A DNA stretch of 64,000 nucleotides from Lithospermum erythrorhizon (Eukaryota; Streptophyta; Magnoliopsida; Boraginales; Boraginaceae), in the NCBI GenBank assembly GCA_019722365.1, contig JADFUC010000678.1, forward strand, positions 26,281 through 90,280, written 5' to 3'. This document shows, piece after piece, positions 13,641 to 23,999 of this stretch. Made by a program: the position numbers and the translations under genes. Every line of letters starts with the position of its first letter. Position 1 is the stretch's first letter. The notes under the pieces are model-generated. The model ran no database searches and was not told the DNA's origin. It saw nothing but the letters and a program-made list of their open reading frames with translations.

Positions 13641-13941
13641 TACCTCTTCATTTTGGGCGCGAGGCATATGTTCAAATATACCCTGTTTAAACCCCTTGGC
13701 CAGTTGGATGGCCTTCGCGTGGTATTTAACCAGCGGCTCATGTTTTACCTCGCAGACTCCCTTTCACTTGGTCCATGATCAATTTGGAATCACCTTTGAC
13801 CCAGACGCGATCAATCCCCAATGACTTGACTATGGTCAATTTAGCGACCATGGCCTCATTCTCAGCCTCATTATTGGTGGTGACAAATGTGAATCGAAGG
13901 ACATACTCCATGACCACCCCATCAGGGCCTCGAATCAGCAC
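13641..13941 (-). pseudogene. Tat element second (archaeal-type) RNase H and linker
   Basis: Frame 13,941-13,738 encodes VMEYVLRFTFVTTNNEAENEA, then VKGDSKLIMDQVKG, the active-site region of the additional archaeal-type RNase H found in the Tat lineage; the Glu in NNEAE and the Asp in KGDSKL correspond to the acidic catalytic residues. The linker after it (13,737-13,641) reads KYHAKAIQLAKGF then FEHMPRAQNEE, matching the RNase H to integrase linker of Tat elements, shifted in frame. It then runs into copia integrase sequence at about 13,640, so the Tat integrase is absent. Confidence 0.85.
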
Positions 13942-13947
13942 TCCAGC

Positions 13948-14325
13948 TCATGATCCCCTTTTATTTATGTCCCCATCCACAAATAACACCCGCTCGAGGT
14001 TGTTTAACCCAGGTTCAAAGTCGTCAAGCCCACTGATAAGTCGGGGAGATTGAGTTGTACATTCAATGATAAAATCTGCTAAGGCTTGGGCATTAATGCT
14101 CGTCTGAGGGACATAGGAAATCTCAAACTTGCTCGACTCTATAGCCCATGTTTTCAATCTTCTTGATAACAATGGGCTTGTAATAACCCTTTTCAAGGGC
14201 TGATCTGTTATCATTTGAATTGGATGGGATTCAAAATATATCTTCAATTTACGGGCTGATATGACCAGGGCGAATTCAAACTTATCTATGATGGGGATAA
14301 TTCTCTTTTGCATCATGTAAGACAC
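13948..14325 (-). pseudogene. Tat element first (Ty3-type) RNase H
   Basis: The frame encodes KFEFALVISARKLKIYFESHP, ITDQPLKRVITSP and WAIESSKFEISYVPQ, then AQALADFI. These match the C-terminal half of the classical Ty3 RNase H (ALV.AARKLRPYF, LTDQPL) and the connection to the second RNase H. It ends in LFVDGDINKRGS, the start of the archaeal-type RNase H, with a frame change at about 13,945. Two RNase H domains in tandem mark the Tat (Ogre/Retand) branch of Ty3/gypsy. Confidence 0.85.
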
Positions 14326-14425
14326 GGATTACATGATAGATTGGCCTCTGTCCATCTGCAACCTCTCGGTCTAGCACACTACTCATAGTTCCATCTGATA
14401 CAGCGAGGTATAATTGCAAAGTTTC

Positions 14426-14776
14426 TTATACATCAGGCTGGTATAACAATCTTGGTGAACTCAAGTATTCCTTCAATTCTTCAAATGCTTTGTTGCATTC
14501 ATCATCCCAATAAAATTTGATGCTTGATGCTCGCCTGAGATTCTTGAAAAAGGGCAGGTTACATTCTCCAAACTTAGAAATGAACCGACTTAGGGCTGCA
14601 AGGCACCCTCTGAGTTTTTGGATCGTTGTACTCACGAGGGGGATTCATGTGGAGTATTGCCTTGATATTGTCAGGATTCGGCTTAATCCCTCGCTCACTG
14701 ATCATGTATCCCAGAAACTTCCCTGAGGTTACACCGAATGAGCACTTGTCTAGGTTGATTCTTAGTTTGCTCGCCC
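14426..14776 (-). pseudogene. Tat element RT C-terminal (thumb/connection) region
   Basis: From 14,776 to about 14,640 the frame after the TGA continues with DKCSFGVTSGKFLGYMISERG, the conserved FGV..GKFLGY..S.RGI block of gypsy RTs. After a frameshift near 14,640, frame 14,635-14,426 encodes TIQKLRGCLAALSRFISKF, FFKNLRR, FYWDDECNKAFEELKEYLS and PRLLYQP, matching the conserved W...C..AF..LK..L..PP.L. segment before RNase H. Confidence 0.85.
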
Positions 14777-15688
14777 TCAGCTGATTAAAATCTCTCTTAG
14801 ATTCTTCAGATGGTCAGCCCGAACCTTACTCTTCACCAACATATCATCAACATATATTTCCATGTTTCGCCCAATCTGGTTGGCGAAAATGGAATTAACC
14901 ATCCGCTGATAGGTTGCCCTTGCATTCTTCAAGCCAAAGGGCATCACTTTCCAACAATATAAACCATACTCGGTGATGAAAACAGTTTTCTCTTCATTCT
15001 CAGGATACATCTTAATTTCATGGTCCTCCCGCGAAGCATCCATGAAATCAAAGACTTCGTGACCCGCGCTACCATCAACAAGCCTCGCGAGGCATGGTAA
15101 GGGGTAGAAGTCCTTGGGACATGCTTTGTTGAGACTGGTAAAGTCTGTACACATCCTCCACGTTCCATTTGGCTTTTTAACCAATACAACGTTCGCAATC
15201 CATTTTGGGAATTGGAGCTCGCGGATAGCGTTTGCTTTCAGTAGCAACTCAACTTCTGCTCTCACGGCTTGGTTCTTTTCATCATTGAACATTCGTTTTT
15301 TCTATTTGATGGGTACATACATAGAGTCGACATGCAGCTTGTGCAGTGCGACTAATGTGTCTATACCAGGCATATCCTCTGGTCCCCAAGCGAATATGTC
15401 CTTATATTCTCTGATCAGATTAACCAAGCTCTCTTTGTGGTTTTCACTCAACATTGTTCCTATGCGGAACATCTTTTCTGGTTCCTCTTTAGCGAATGGA
15501 ACCTTGACAATCTCCTCGTGAGGAACTGGTCTCTTGAGGTTTTCTCGCTCTTTAGGAGAATTGTCTTCTTCTTTCTGGGCCTCGCATTGTGTGGACATCA
15601 CCTCAGGGTGATTTTCTCGACCACGTGTCTTCGCTTTCTTTGGTTCGTTTCCCAAGGGAAGAACCGATGTCTGAAAGCACATTCGCAC
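14777..15688 (-). pseudogene. Tat element reverse transcriptase, one amber stop inside and a TGA at its end
   Basis: Spacer and RT share one frame from 15,688 to 14,777, broken only by a TAG at 15,304-15,302. The upstream part ends in DIFAWGPEDMPGID, the usual RT entry block. Downstream are [47 protein letters not shown] and the catalytic box YVDDMLVK (about 14,854-14,831). A TGA at 14,779-14,777 ends the frame inside RT. The domain order and catalytic Asp pair are preserved, so this copy is much younger than the Tat copy at 39-45 kb. The GTG at 15,688 is only the first open codon after the protease stop, not a start. Confidence 0.92.
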
Positions 15689-15694
15689 CTTCTT

Positions 15695-16555
15695 CTAATT
15701 ACCACTTATTTCCCATATACCCCCAGTGGTTGTGAACTTCAGCTTGAGGTGCAAAAGAGAAATAATAGCCTTGAAGGCTGTCAAGATTGGCCGCCCAATC
15801 AACCCATTATAAGATGAGTCTGGGATGTCCACTACTGTGAATTGGGCTCTGATTGTTGACTTCTTGTTACCCGAACCCACAGTAAAATCCAATGTTGCCA
15901 TTCCCATTGGATATACTGAATGCCCAGTAAACCCAGTAAGTGGGGTGTGCATCGGCTGCTGCAATATATTGTGAGGCAAGCCCAATTTGTCATATGTAGA
16001 CAAGTATAGAATATCAGCCGAACTACCCGTGTCCACCAACATCCTATCCACGGTGTAGTTCGCAATGACTGGGGCTATAACCACTGGATCATCATGTGGC
16101 ATCTTAATGCCTTGTAATTCAACATTAGAAAATGAAATAGATTCAACGCATAGGGGGGCAGATGATTTGAAGGAGTATACTTCTCTCCTGGCATAATTCT
16201 TCCTTGAATTCCTTGAATCGCCCCCTCTGACCCTGAGAAATTGTGTCAATGCGACCAGCCAATCGAGGTGATGGGTTTCGTCTATTTCTTTGTTCTTCAC
16301 GTGGTGGACTCGCACCGAGTAATTTCTGTTTTCTCTCTGTGGACTTCTAGAGCGCCCCTGCCACCTACCCCTTGTATCCACAAACTCTTTCAAGTATCCT
16401 CTCTTGATCAGCTTCTCGATCTCAACCTTCAACATTCGACACTCATCAGTGTCATGACCATGCTCTCGATGGTATTCACAATAGCGGGACTTGTCTCTAT
16501 TTGCTGCTTGGCCCCTCATACGTGGTGGTTTTGGTAATAAATTTTTATTCGCCAT
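15695..16555 (-). pseudogene. Tat element gag C-terminus (zinc knuckle) and aspartic protease
   Basis: The 286-codon frame starts in gag. Residues 26-39 form a C-X2-H-X4-H-X4-C zinc knuckle (CEYHREHGHDTDEC), followed by a basic RS-rich linker (about 60-80). The protease core is at residues 150-275: DPVVIAPVIANY, then LVDTGSSADILYL with catalytic Asp175, and later NGLIGRPIL. This matches retroviral-type pepsin-like proteases that cut the polyprotein. The frame ends at a TAG (15,697-15,695) beyond which the same frame continues as the RT spacer, so the stop is probably a mutation rather than a gag-pol boundary. Confidence 0.92.
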
Positions 16556-16914
16556 CTAGGAATAAATCTCAGAGATGGCGACTCGCAATGGTGCATGGCC
16601 CCAAACAGGCTGAGTTGAACTAGTTTGGGTACAACGGCCAACTCTACAAAATTCCAAGGAGGAATAAGGCCTCTTCTTGAAATTTTGCCCCTTGTCCGCG
16701 CTATTTGTCGGCTACACCGTGGTTTCTTTGAGGGACCCTGCAAGTCCTTCCTGTTCAACTTTTCTCGAAGGTCGTTGTAGGGTCCTTCCTTCCTCTGCAA
16801 ATTCTCCAAGTCAATGTGCTTATTGACTACAATCGGCTTCGTCCTTTTTGTGGGCCCATCGATATCAAAAGATTTCTTTGGCTTTTCATAATTTGAGACC
16901 CGATAAAATACCAT
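16516..16914 (-). pseudogene. Tat element gag middle region, frameshifted
   Basis: A 132-codon minus-strand frame, Lys/Arg-rich, overlaps the next frame by about 40 bases and is shifted relative to it, indicating a frameshift near 16,530. Its last residues before the shift lead into the zinc-knuckle frame. The sequence resembles the poorly conserved C-terminal half of Tat gag in composition and position only. I did not find the Retrotrans_gag core (a W..LP motif) upstream, so the 5' part of gag is either too diverged or lost. Confidence 0.6.
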
Positions 16915-18340
16915 GTAAACTTATGCGCATTATGTTAGCAGGTACCATTGAACAAAAATGGCCCTTGTATTGCTCTTTAATCTTTGAAGCGACTCGCGTG
17001 GTCCGTGCTCAAGGAAATAAAGCTACTTTCATGCTTGCTTGTTAGTGATGAATCATATATTTAACAATTCAAAACGCCCGCTATACTTGTAATCAATAAG
17101 AGGTGTGACTCCATATACGATCAATCGGCCGGTTTAGACTATTGCTTTGCATAAATATCCATATCATTCGTCGTAATAGTCATGCGGGTCAAAAAAATCC
17201 GCGAAGTGCTTCTAAGGGTCACCGATATCATTATATTATTATACGTTGGGGTAAAATGAACCTTTAATTTGCCAGCTTTATTATTGTAATCGGTAAATAC
17301 CAGCATTATTACTTGAGGCTTCAACCACGCCTTCTTCGCGGTAAAAGAGAAATTTCTACCGTCATTTGAATTCATCAAATTCTCACCCAGGCAAAAAGCT
17401 GAAGCTCTCGCATAATATAAGATTTGCATTAGGGTCGCTCTAGGTATTTTTTTGTTGCACAATTGATGGTGCAAATGAATGGCTCCTAGTATCTCCATAT
17501 TCTAGGAACATGGAATTTGTGTATAGAGGGCTATAAGTTGGTGTATATGGAGGGTCATCATTTGTATAAGATTCGGCGCGGCATATATACAAGCTTCTGC
17601 TTGAAGCGGCTTCTTGGCTTGAGTCCTATCTACATTCTCGGCTTCTACTTGGATTTCTTGTTCTACAGCGAGAGTGAGCCCTTGCTGTATTTCATCTGCA
17701 GAATATCCCCACGTAAGTATTTAAATGCAACTTGGTGGAACTATTCTGCGGTGGGGGGAGGGGCTTGCGGTAACCAGGACATATCTTAGTTTGGACTTGT
17801 AGCTCGGTGGGTGGTGGCCGCAGTTTTTTTATTTAAAGGAGGAGCTTGAGGTTCCCAGCGAGGCAACCCCGTCAGTTGATTATGGGGGCACATGAATCTT
17901 GGTGGAAGCGGAGTCATCTCCGAGCTAAGTCGCCCACCATTTGTAAGGCCGAGTTGATATCGTCGGCGAGGAATGGGTTTACTCGCTTTAGTTTTAGGTC
18001 CTATTTGATTCGTTTTCGCCTTCCACTTTTTGGCGGTGAATTATCTCGGCAGGTCCTTTGTTTAGACACAGTGTGGTGGGGAATACGATGGCGAGGCAAT
18101 TTCCGTCTTGAAGTCACTAGCGGATTGAGTAATAAGATAAGAAATCTGCGATTTTTTTTCGGATTCACCGAAATAATCTCTTGGTATTTACTTAAGGTAT
18201 AGTCATGGCTTCAACATTTACTCACAAAGGAAATGTTGTATATAAGAACTTGATCCCTTGACAGTTGGCAGTTCAGATCATTCAATTATCGTTTATTTTA
18301 AGCGTATCACTATGTATCGAAATAAATCAAACAAACAATT
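16915..18340. other. unassigned stretch between Tat gag and the CRF promoter
   Basis: No convincing gene. It should hold the rest of the Tat gag, the 5' UTR and the 5' LTR (minus strand), but I recognise neither primer site nor LTR. A 119-codon frame (17,498-17,139, minus) and a 118-codon frame (17,846-18,202, plus) show no motif I know. The strand reading towards the CRF gene has GC-rich patches at 17,750-17,900 and 17,990-18,110. Confidence 0.45.
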
Positions 18341-18491
18341 AAGGATTCAATCTTATATTAAAAATCGAATTTTGTGTTTTCGAATCGCACTATATCAATC
18401 ATGCGATTGAGGCTAGGTAACAGCTCTGGAGGCACATGTTTCGTCACTTTCATCAGACCACAAAATGAGCAGTAAAATAGAAGACCAATAT

Positions 18492-18501
18492 GACACGTGT
18501 C
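18492..18501. promoter_or_regulatory. palindromic G-box / ABRE-like site upstream of the CRF-type gene
   Basis: The sequence GACACGTGTC is a perfect 10-base palindrome containing CACGTG, the core bound by bZIP and bHLH factors in plants; the ACGTGTC half is a typical ABA-response element. It lies about 380 bases upstream of the TATA box. Function is inferred from the motif and location only; it could also belong to the neighbouring retroelement. Confidence 0.4.
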
Positions 18502-18874
18502 TCTTTCCGGATCCGTTATATATGCGGCGTCTCGTAAATATCTTCTGAAGATCCTTTTTAATCTTGGTAAGTAACTTAGTCCTTTTAACCCAATACCAAA
18601 ATGACTAATAAAAACTTTAATCACCATTAAATACAAATAGTCCGGGAACATAAGTCAATAAATCAACGAATGATAGCATTAAATGCAACCAATCTAGCTT
18701 CTTCATGCGGAAGTAAAGAGAGCTCTCGTCCCCTTACCAGTTGAGGTATATCCCACGATTCACCTCCTTCATAAAATTTCAAGACAAGGATCTCGAGAAA
18801 CCGCTAGTGGAACGGTTTCACAATTTTTTACCATTAAATACAAATACGTTGCAAATTCTTTACTCATGGGATCC

Positions 18875-18882
18875 TATAAAAT
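18875..18882 (+). promoter_or_regulatory. TATA box of the CRF-type gene
   Basis: TATAAAAT sits in an otherwise mixed region and is followed by a pyrimidine-rich stretch (CTTTACTCTCGCTCTCC) typical of plant start sites. Transcription would begin at about 18,905-18,915, giving a leader of roughly 520 bases. No ATG occurs in that leader before 19,429, which fits it being untranslated. Confidence 0.55.
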
Positions 18883-19077
18883 AGTACCAATACTACCTTT
18901 ACTCTCGCTCTCCTTCAAAACTGTACTTTCACTATTCTTTCTCTCACTAAATTCCTTCAATCTTTATCCTATTGAGTCTTTTACTTGAAATAGAAACTTC
19001 GAAGATACAGATATCAAAGAATCTTTCATCATAAAGTCACTTCAATTGTTTCCCTAACAAGAAAAGGGTCCAATTTT

Positions 19078-19264
19078 CACAAAAACAAAACCCATTTTGT
19101 GAAATTATCAGATTATCTAAAGAAAAATCCCCATCTACCTTCTAGTTTTTATTGAAGCTCAAAAAAAAAGTTTAAGTTTCTCCAAAAACACAAACCTATT
19201 TTGTTAAATTTTCAGATTCTTTCAATAAATTACCCCATCTACCTTCTTGTTTCTATTGAAGCTC
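19078..19264 (+). repeat. tandem duplication in the CRF leader (two copies of about 80 bases)
   Basis: Copy 1 (19,078-19,160) and copy 2 (about 19,185-19,264) share CCATTTTGT/CCTATTTTGT, CCCCATCTACCTTCT and TATTGAAGCTC in the same order and spacing, with about 15-20% differences. The copies are about 105 bases apart. They lie wholly in the predicted 5' leader. Confidence 0.8.
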
Positions 19265-19295
19265 TTTCCCATAGTGTTGTGGTTACTCATCATTT

Positions 19296-19367
19296 CCCTT
19301 CTTTTCTTGCTACTTTTAGAGATCAATTTTTCCCTTCTTTTCTTGCTACTTTTAGAGATCAATTTTT
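19296..19367 (+). repeat. 36-base perfect tandem repeat in the CRF leader
   Basis: The unit beginning CCCTTCTTTTCTTGCTAC occurs at 19,296-19,331 and again at 19,332-19,367, including TTTTAGAGATCAATTTTT in each. The identity suggests a recent duplication. It adds pyrimidine-rich sequence close to the start codon. Confidence 0.9.
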
Positions 19368-19428
19368 CCCTACTTTTGGCTTTATTCTTGGAATCAATTC
19401 GTTTTATTCTTTAAACTATTCACTTTCT

Positions 19429-19440
19429 ATGCGAATATGA
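19429..19440 (+). CDS. 3-codon upstream ORF whose stop overlaps the CRF start codon
   Basis: ATG CGA ATA TGA encodes Met-Arg-Ile. It is the only ATG in the predicted leader before the main start, and its stop shares the bases ATGA (19,437-19,440) with the CRF ATG. Its start context is weak (T at -3, C at +4), so most ribosomes should scan past it, while those using it would terminate on the main start and could reinitiate there or at Met5. Seen directly in the sequence; any regulatory effect is inference. Confidence 0.6.
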   Translation: MRI

Positions 19441-20492
19441 GAGAAGATATGGAAATAGCCAAACAAAATTATAGTCATAGTAGCAGAAACAGTAGCCTAG
19501 TCAAGTACACTGAACACTGCAAACAGAGTACTATGAAGTTGGGTACAAATAATGTCGTCCCTTGCCCTAGAGTTGTTCGTATTTCAGTAACGGACCCTGA
19601 TGCCACTGATTCTTCAAGCGATGATGAGGAGGTGATGGGGAATGGTTTATTTCCCACTCCTCGCAGGATTCGAAGGTTCGTTAATGAAGTGAGAATCGAA
19701 AAATCTTTGCCATGTAACAATGATGAAATCGAAGTAACTAAGGGAAGTGGTAGAGTACTGGAAAATAGGCGAACGAAGAAAAATAAAGGGAAAACAACTC
19801 TGAGTGAAAAGATTAAAATGGGAGGTAAAATTGGGAAGAAGTTTAGAGGTGTGAGGCAACGGCCATGGGGGAAATGGGCCGCGGAGATCAGAGATCCAGT
19901 GAGACGTGTTCGTCTCTGGTTAGGTACTTATGATACAGCTGAAGAAGCGGCAATGGTGTATGACCAAGCCGCTATACGGATACGAGGACCGGAAGCACTT
20001 ACAAATTTTTCTCATCCTTCAACGACCGAAGTAATTGTTCCGGACAATATCTCAATGGCCACTTTCTCTGGTTACAATTCTGGCAAGGAGTCGGACAACA
20101 AGAGAATGTTGTCTCCCAAGTCAGTTCTCGGGTATTCAGGAGCTACTTCATCATCGGAAGTTGATGTTGTGCCTGATTTTTCTTCTACTTTGCAGAGTGT
20201 AGACTGCGGAGATTTCAACGATGATGGGAATATAGTCTCTAATTTATCGGTCCTTGATACGGTATTCCCAAGCAATACAAGCAACGATTTGTTTGAATTG
20301 AACGACCCGCTACTTGTACCCGACTTGTTTGATGGTATTGGATTATCGGAAGACATTTTCGGGGATGAGTTAAATTGCAATGAATTATTTGTTGATTCAT
20401 GTAACAACTACATGTTGGAGTCAACAAACTTTGTGATAGATAATGATGTTTTTCAAGACTTGAGTGATCTATTTGGGTCGGATCACTTGTAG
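19437..20492 (+). CDS. AP2/ERF transcription factor, group VI, cytokinin response factor (CRF) type
   Basis: Intronless 351-codon gene for a nuclear DNA-binding protein. Residues 22-35 ([14 protein letters not shown]) hold the TEH region and 45-64 ([20 protein letters not shown]) the acidic stretch that define the CRF N-terminal domain. A single AP2 domain spans about 136-192 with [35 protein letters not shown] and AYDQAA-like [12 protein letters not shown]; the Ala and Asp of the second strand ([15 protein letters not shown]) mark the ERF class, which binds GCC-box DNA. Basic runs at 76-80 and 111-118 could be nuclear signals. SPKSVL at 226-231 is the putative MAP-kinase site seen in CRFs. 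The C-terminus is acidic with FQDLSDLFG, a likely activation segment. CRFs act downstream of cytokinin two-component signalling. Met5 (19,449) has a better start context than Met1. No stop, frameshift or missing key residue. Confidence 0.96.
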   Translation: MREDMEIAKQNYSHSSRNSSLVKYTEHCKQSTMKLGTNNVVPCPRVVRISVTDPDATDSSSDDEEVMGNGLFPTPRRIRRFVNEVRIEKSLPCNNDEIEVTKGSGRVLENRRTKKNKGKTTLSEKIKMGGKIGKKFRGVRQRPWGKWAAEIRDPVRRVRLWLGTYDTAEEAAMVYDQAAIRIRGPEALTNFSHPSTTEVIVPDNISMATFSGYNSGKESDNKRMLSPKSVLGYSGATSSSEVDVVPDFSSTLQSVDCGDFNDDGNIVSNLSVLDTVFPSNTSNDLFELNDPLLVPDLFDGIGLSEDIFGDELNCNELFVDSCNNYMLESTNFVIDNDVFQDLSDLFGSDHL

Positions 20493-22369
20493 TGCTTTCT
20501 ATATGTGACCTTCATGAATGTCTTTCTAAGGTGTGTTTGTTTTATCGGATTTTGAAATGAAAATCGAGTAATTTAATTGCTTTCATTTTTGCCTACATTT
20601 GTTTTATTTCTCAAATCTTTGTTTAGTTTCAATTGATAAATATAGCAAAGACAAGAAAAGTTAGCTACAAGATTTTGGGGTTTGTGATGGCAGGGGAGGC
20701 ACATGCTAAGACACGCGACCTGACTGCAAATTAGGTGAAAGAATGAAATGGAATGAATGCATTGCAGTAATGCGCACTCTACTCGTGTTAGATGAAATGA
20801 GGAAGTACAGTATGCAACTAATGTATTCATTATCATGTCTCTAATGCTATCGTCTTCGAAAGCTATATTGTTCTTTTGTTTTAGGGTAGTATGAAACATT
20901 TTGTTAAATTTAGTCTGTAGTTTTTTTAACAACTTGTTCTAATATAATTGGACAACATTTTGGTACTCAACAGTGTGAAATGAGTACGATGAAATGATTG
21001 AATTGGTTACTTAGACAATTTACTGTTTCAAAATGGTTTAATATAATACCATTGTTATGGCTTAATTATTAAATAGTCATAGTACTACGAGAAGGCCGAT
21101 GAATGGAAATATTGTTGTCTGTGTACTGTGGTAATCATCAGTAATAACAAATTATGTTTGAACTTTTGATTTAAGTACTAAACTTGTGAACTCTTTCTAT
21201 TCACCCCTAGTCCCTACCATCCAGTAAATTACGGAATATTTGAGAAGACTTGGTGATTACTAAAATAATTATCGGGGATATACAATGTCACTTGGAAATG
21301 CTTATGGACTACTTTAATTGTTCTTGGTTTATATTGTGAATTAAATACAGTACTAATATGGTCTTATTATAGTTTATACGCGTGAAATTTTGACTAATAG
21401 AGTAATAGATGAAAAGATACTAAGATAGTCAAACAGAGATCATTATTATAGGAAATTGAATAGAAAGAAATATAGTTATTCGATCAATAAAATTGAGGAA
21501 CTAATATAATAGAATTCAAATAAAATATATTGATCTGAATTTGTAACTGGATAGTCAAATATGTTAACTAACTAGAATGTAGTGGTTGTGTTCTTGCACT
21601 TTGCTAAAATTCAAACGGCCGAAGTGCGAAACAAGTTTAAAAAAATTTGGATGGCATTCATGATATCAAGTCATGGGAACTCAATTTATTATATGGAGTA
21701 TAAAAAAAAGGATAGAAATACGTAATTATTACCACTTATCTGAATAAGTATATACTCCGATCCATATATGTATGTGTTGTTACATTCTCCGTTTAATGAA
21801 TACCATCAGTTGGTGTTGTTCGAGCTATAATTAGAAAATAAGATAAAATAATGAAATTGTCTCTCCGACTTGCTTGATTCAGATTACAACTCGAAAACAT
21901 TCTCCAGTGGGACACATAGCAATGTTAATCATCGAAGCATGGAGGCTTGCCATCTTTTCTCAGGTGATATTCAAATTCAATTTGGGGCCCTTGCTATGTG
22001 GTGTTTGATTGTTTGTCTGGCTAATATTAGTACTAAATGAATATGCACAAACTGTTCATATATGAAAAACTAATGAATCCTAATCCAAAATTAATATTAC
22101 TGGATTGTATATTTGGATAGATAACCGATCCAAACCGGAGGATACTGGAAACAAATACCTCTCTTTAGCGAAATCAATCAGGAATGAGTGATGGACTTCT
22201 AAATTTACCACTTCAGATTTTTTTGTATTTGAAGACAATGATTAGTAGACAAGTCGGAAACATATATGTATAGAAAATGAAAGATAACCAATGTCATATG
22301 ATATACCAAGGTAACTTGATACTTGAAAAATGTAAAAAGCGTATATATACATTTCTTGAAAATAGAACA
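20493..22369. other. 3' flank of the CRF-type gene; no other gene
   Basis: AT-rich sequence with T-rich runs (TTTGTTTTATTTCTC at about 20,600) suitable for 3'-end formation, but no sharp polyadenylation signal I would commit to. No coding region is supported; the minus-strand frame at 20,573-20,932 is a chance frame. TGGAGTA and TACTCCG motifs at about 21,690-21,760 hint at MITE debris. Confidence 0.5.
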
Positions 22370-22546
22370 AAGCGTGGCCAGCGCGTCACAAGCCAGCGAG
22401 ACCGGCCTTGTAAAAGGTATGGTGTCGGTATCTTGACACCTAATAAATCGGCAGCTAATTTCATCACAGAAACCGTAGATACTACATAGAAATTATTGCT
22501 TGATTTGGGGTCGGGCTCGAACCTCCAGCAAACGCCCCATAAAATA

Positions 22547-22880
22547 TTTAGATTTATTTTTTATTTATTTTAAACCGATGCCACCCGATCCGTTTGCGAA
22601 TTAATTTTATTTTTGAATTATTTTAATACCGACACTATCAAACACCGTCTAAATTTAGATTTATTTTAATTTATTTTAAATGCGACACACTTCCAAACTC
22701 TTTGTTGAATTAATTTTATTTTTTGATTTATTTTAGTACCCGGCATACGTCGGCATATCATGCGTCTAAAATTATTTTTTATTTTATTTTAACTTGAAGC
22801 GCCGCTTTGACGCCATAAATATATAATTATGTTGAGCTTAGGCTTGTTCATGAAATACGCAAAATTTAGTGGCTAAGTGA
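22547..22880. repeat. subterminal tandem repeats of the CACTA element
   Basis: Three imperfect units of about 107-116 bases begin at 22,547, 22,654 and about 22,770. Each has a T/A-rich half (TTTAGATTTATTTT... and GAATTAATTTTATTTTT) and a CG-containing half (CCGATGCC, GCGACACAC, CCGGCATACG) ending in CGTCTAAA. Repeats of this sort lie near CACTA ends and bind the accessory transposon protein in the maize En/Spm system. Confidence 0.65.
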
Positions 22881-23999
22881 CACCGACCTGCGCCGACACG
22901 ACGGCCTTGACATGGTAAATTTTTAAAAAATTATGCGACTGAATCTTTGCAAGATTTGCAACCGGGCTGCAAATTCACAAAAATGCAAAAATATCCCAAA
23001 CAAAATCCAAAAAATCACAAAACAACATCCAAAAACATAAAAAAATAATATAAACATCAAACAAAAATATCAACAAAAAGAAACATAAACATCGAAACAA
23101 AAATAATAACACAAAACACTATCTAAAAAACATCAACAACATAAGCATCAGAAACAAAAATAATAGCACAAAACATGCCCTAAAATCATCAACATAAACA
23201 TAAACATCAAACATCAAAATTACCACTTTTCCTCTTTTGGATAATTTTCACCAGAATAAAAGCGAAATATGACATTATTATCAAGATAAAAAAATTAGAT
23301 AGACATAAAAAAATAAAATGGAACAAAATTAAAAACAAAATAATTAAAATAGACATAAAATGTAACAAAATAATTACGTAAACGATTTTCCTACTAAATG
23401 AAACAATATAAGAAGGTTAGTAGAGAAAAATAATTAAATATCTAACAAAATAATTACCTCAAATAATTTTCCTACAAAAGAAATAATATAAGAAAGTTAG
23501 TAGCCATAAAAATAAAATTAAACAAAATAATAAGAAGATTATAATTAAGGTTGGAATTCTGAAAATTAAAATGTAAAGAATATTATTAGGGTTTAGTGAT
23601 TATGTGATTAGAAGTCTTATATATAGTGCGAGAATTATGAATTACGAAATTTTAGAAGGCAGAAGCGCCGCTGACACTAAGCTGAGCCGTACATATAAAA
23701 TATTTCAAAATTCAGCCTTTATGTAATATTTTAAGCGGAAATCGAAAATTTGGTGCCCGGCGCCAACCGACACCGGTTGTATAATGTACTTGGCCAGCGT
23801 ATTATTAAGACATCGATAAAAAAGTATCCGATTTGAGAGAAACACTTGACCCTCTGATCATGGCTCGACATCCAAACACGATCGACATTGAGAAAACACA
23901 TAAAAAAATACAAATACTATATTTTGCGGAACCTGATAAATCTAATTTACGCGTTATCACGAGTTTTGGCTAAATTTATCGATTATTACCACGAAAAAC
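22881..23999. repeat. A-rich non-coding part of the CACTA element
   Basis: A long stretch (about 22,980-23,560) is built of CAAACA, ATAAACATC and AAAATAAT words and closely resembles 30,950-31,170 in the same element. No gene is visible. A CG-rich patch at 23,650-23,900 again holds CCGACACCGG-type motifs. Confidence 0.5.

Noticed and set aside
15437..15817. Plus-strand frame of 126 codons (also 15,114-15,521)
   Set aside because: Shadow of the Tat protease-RT frame on the minus strand.
19201..19440. 79-codon frame upstream of the CRF-type gene with an internal repeat
   Set aside because: It starts with TTG, not ATG. The only ATG in the frame gives the 3-codon uORF at 19,429. The internal repeat is the 36-base leader duplication.
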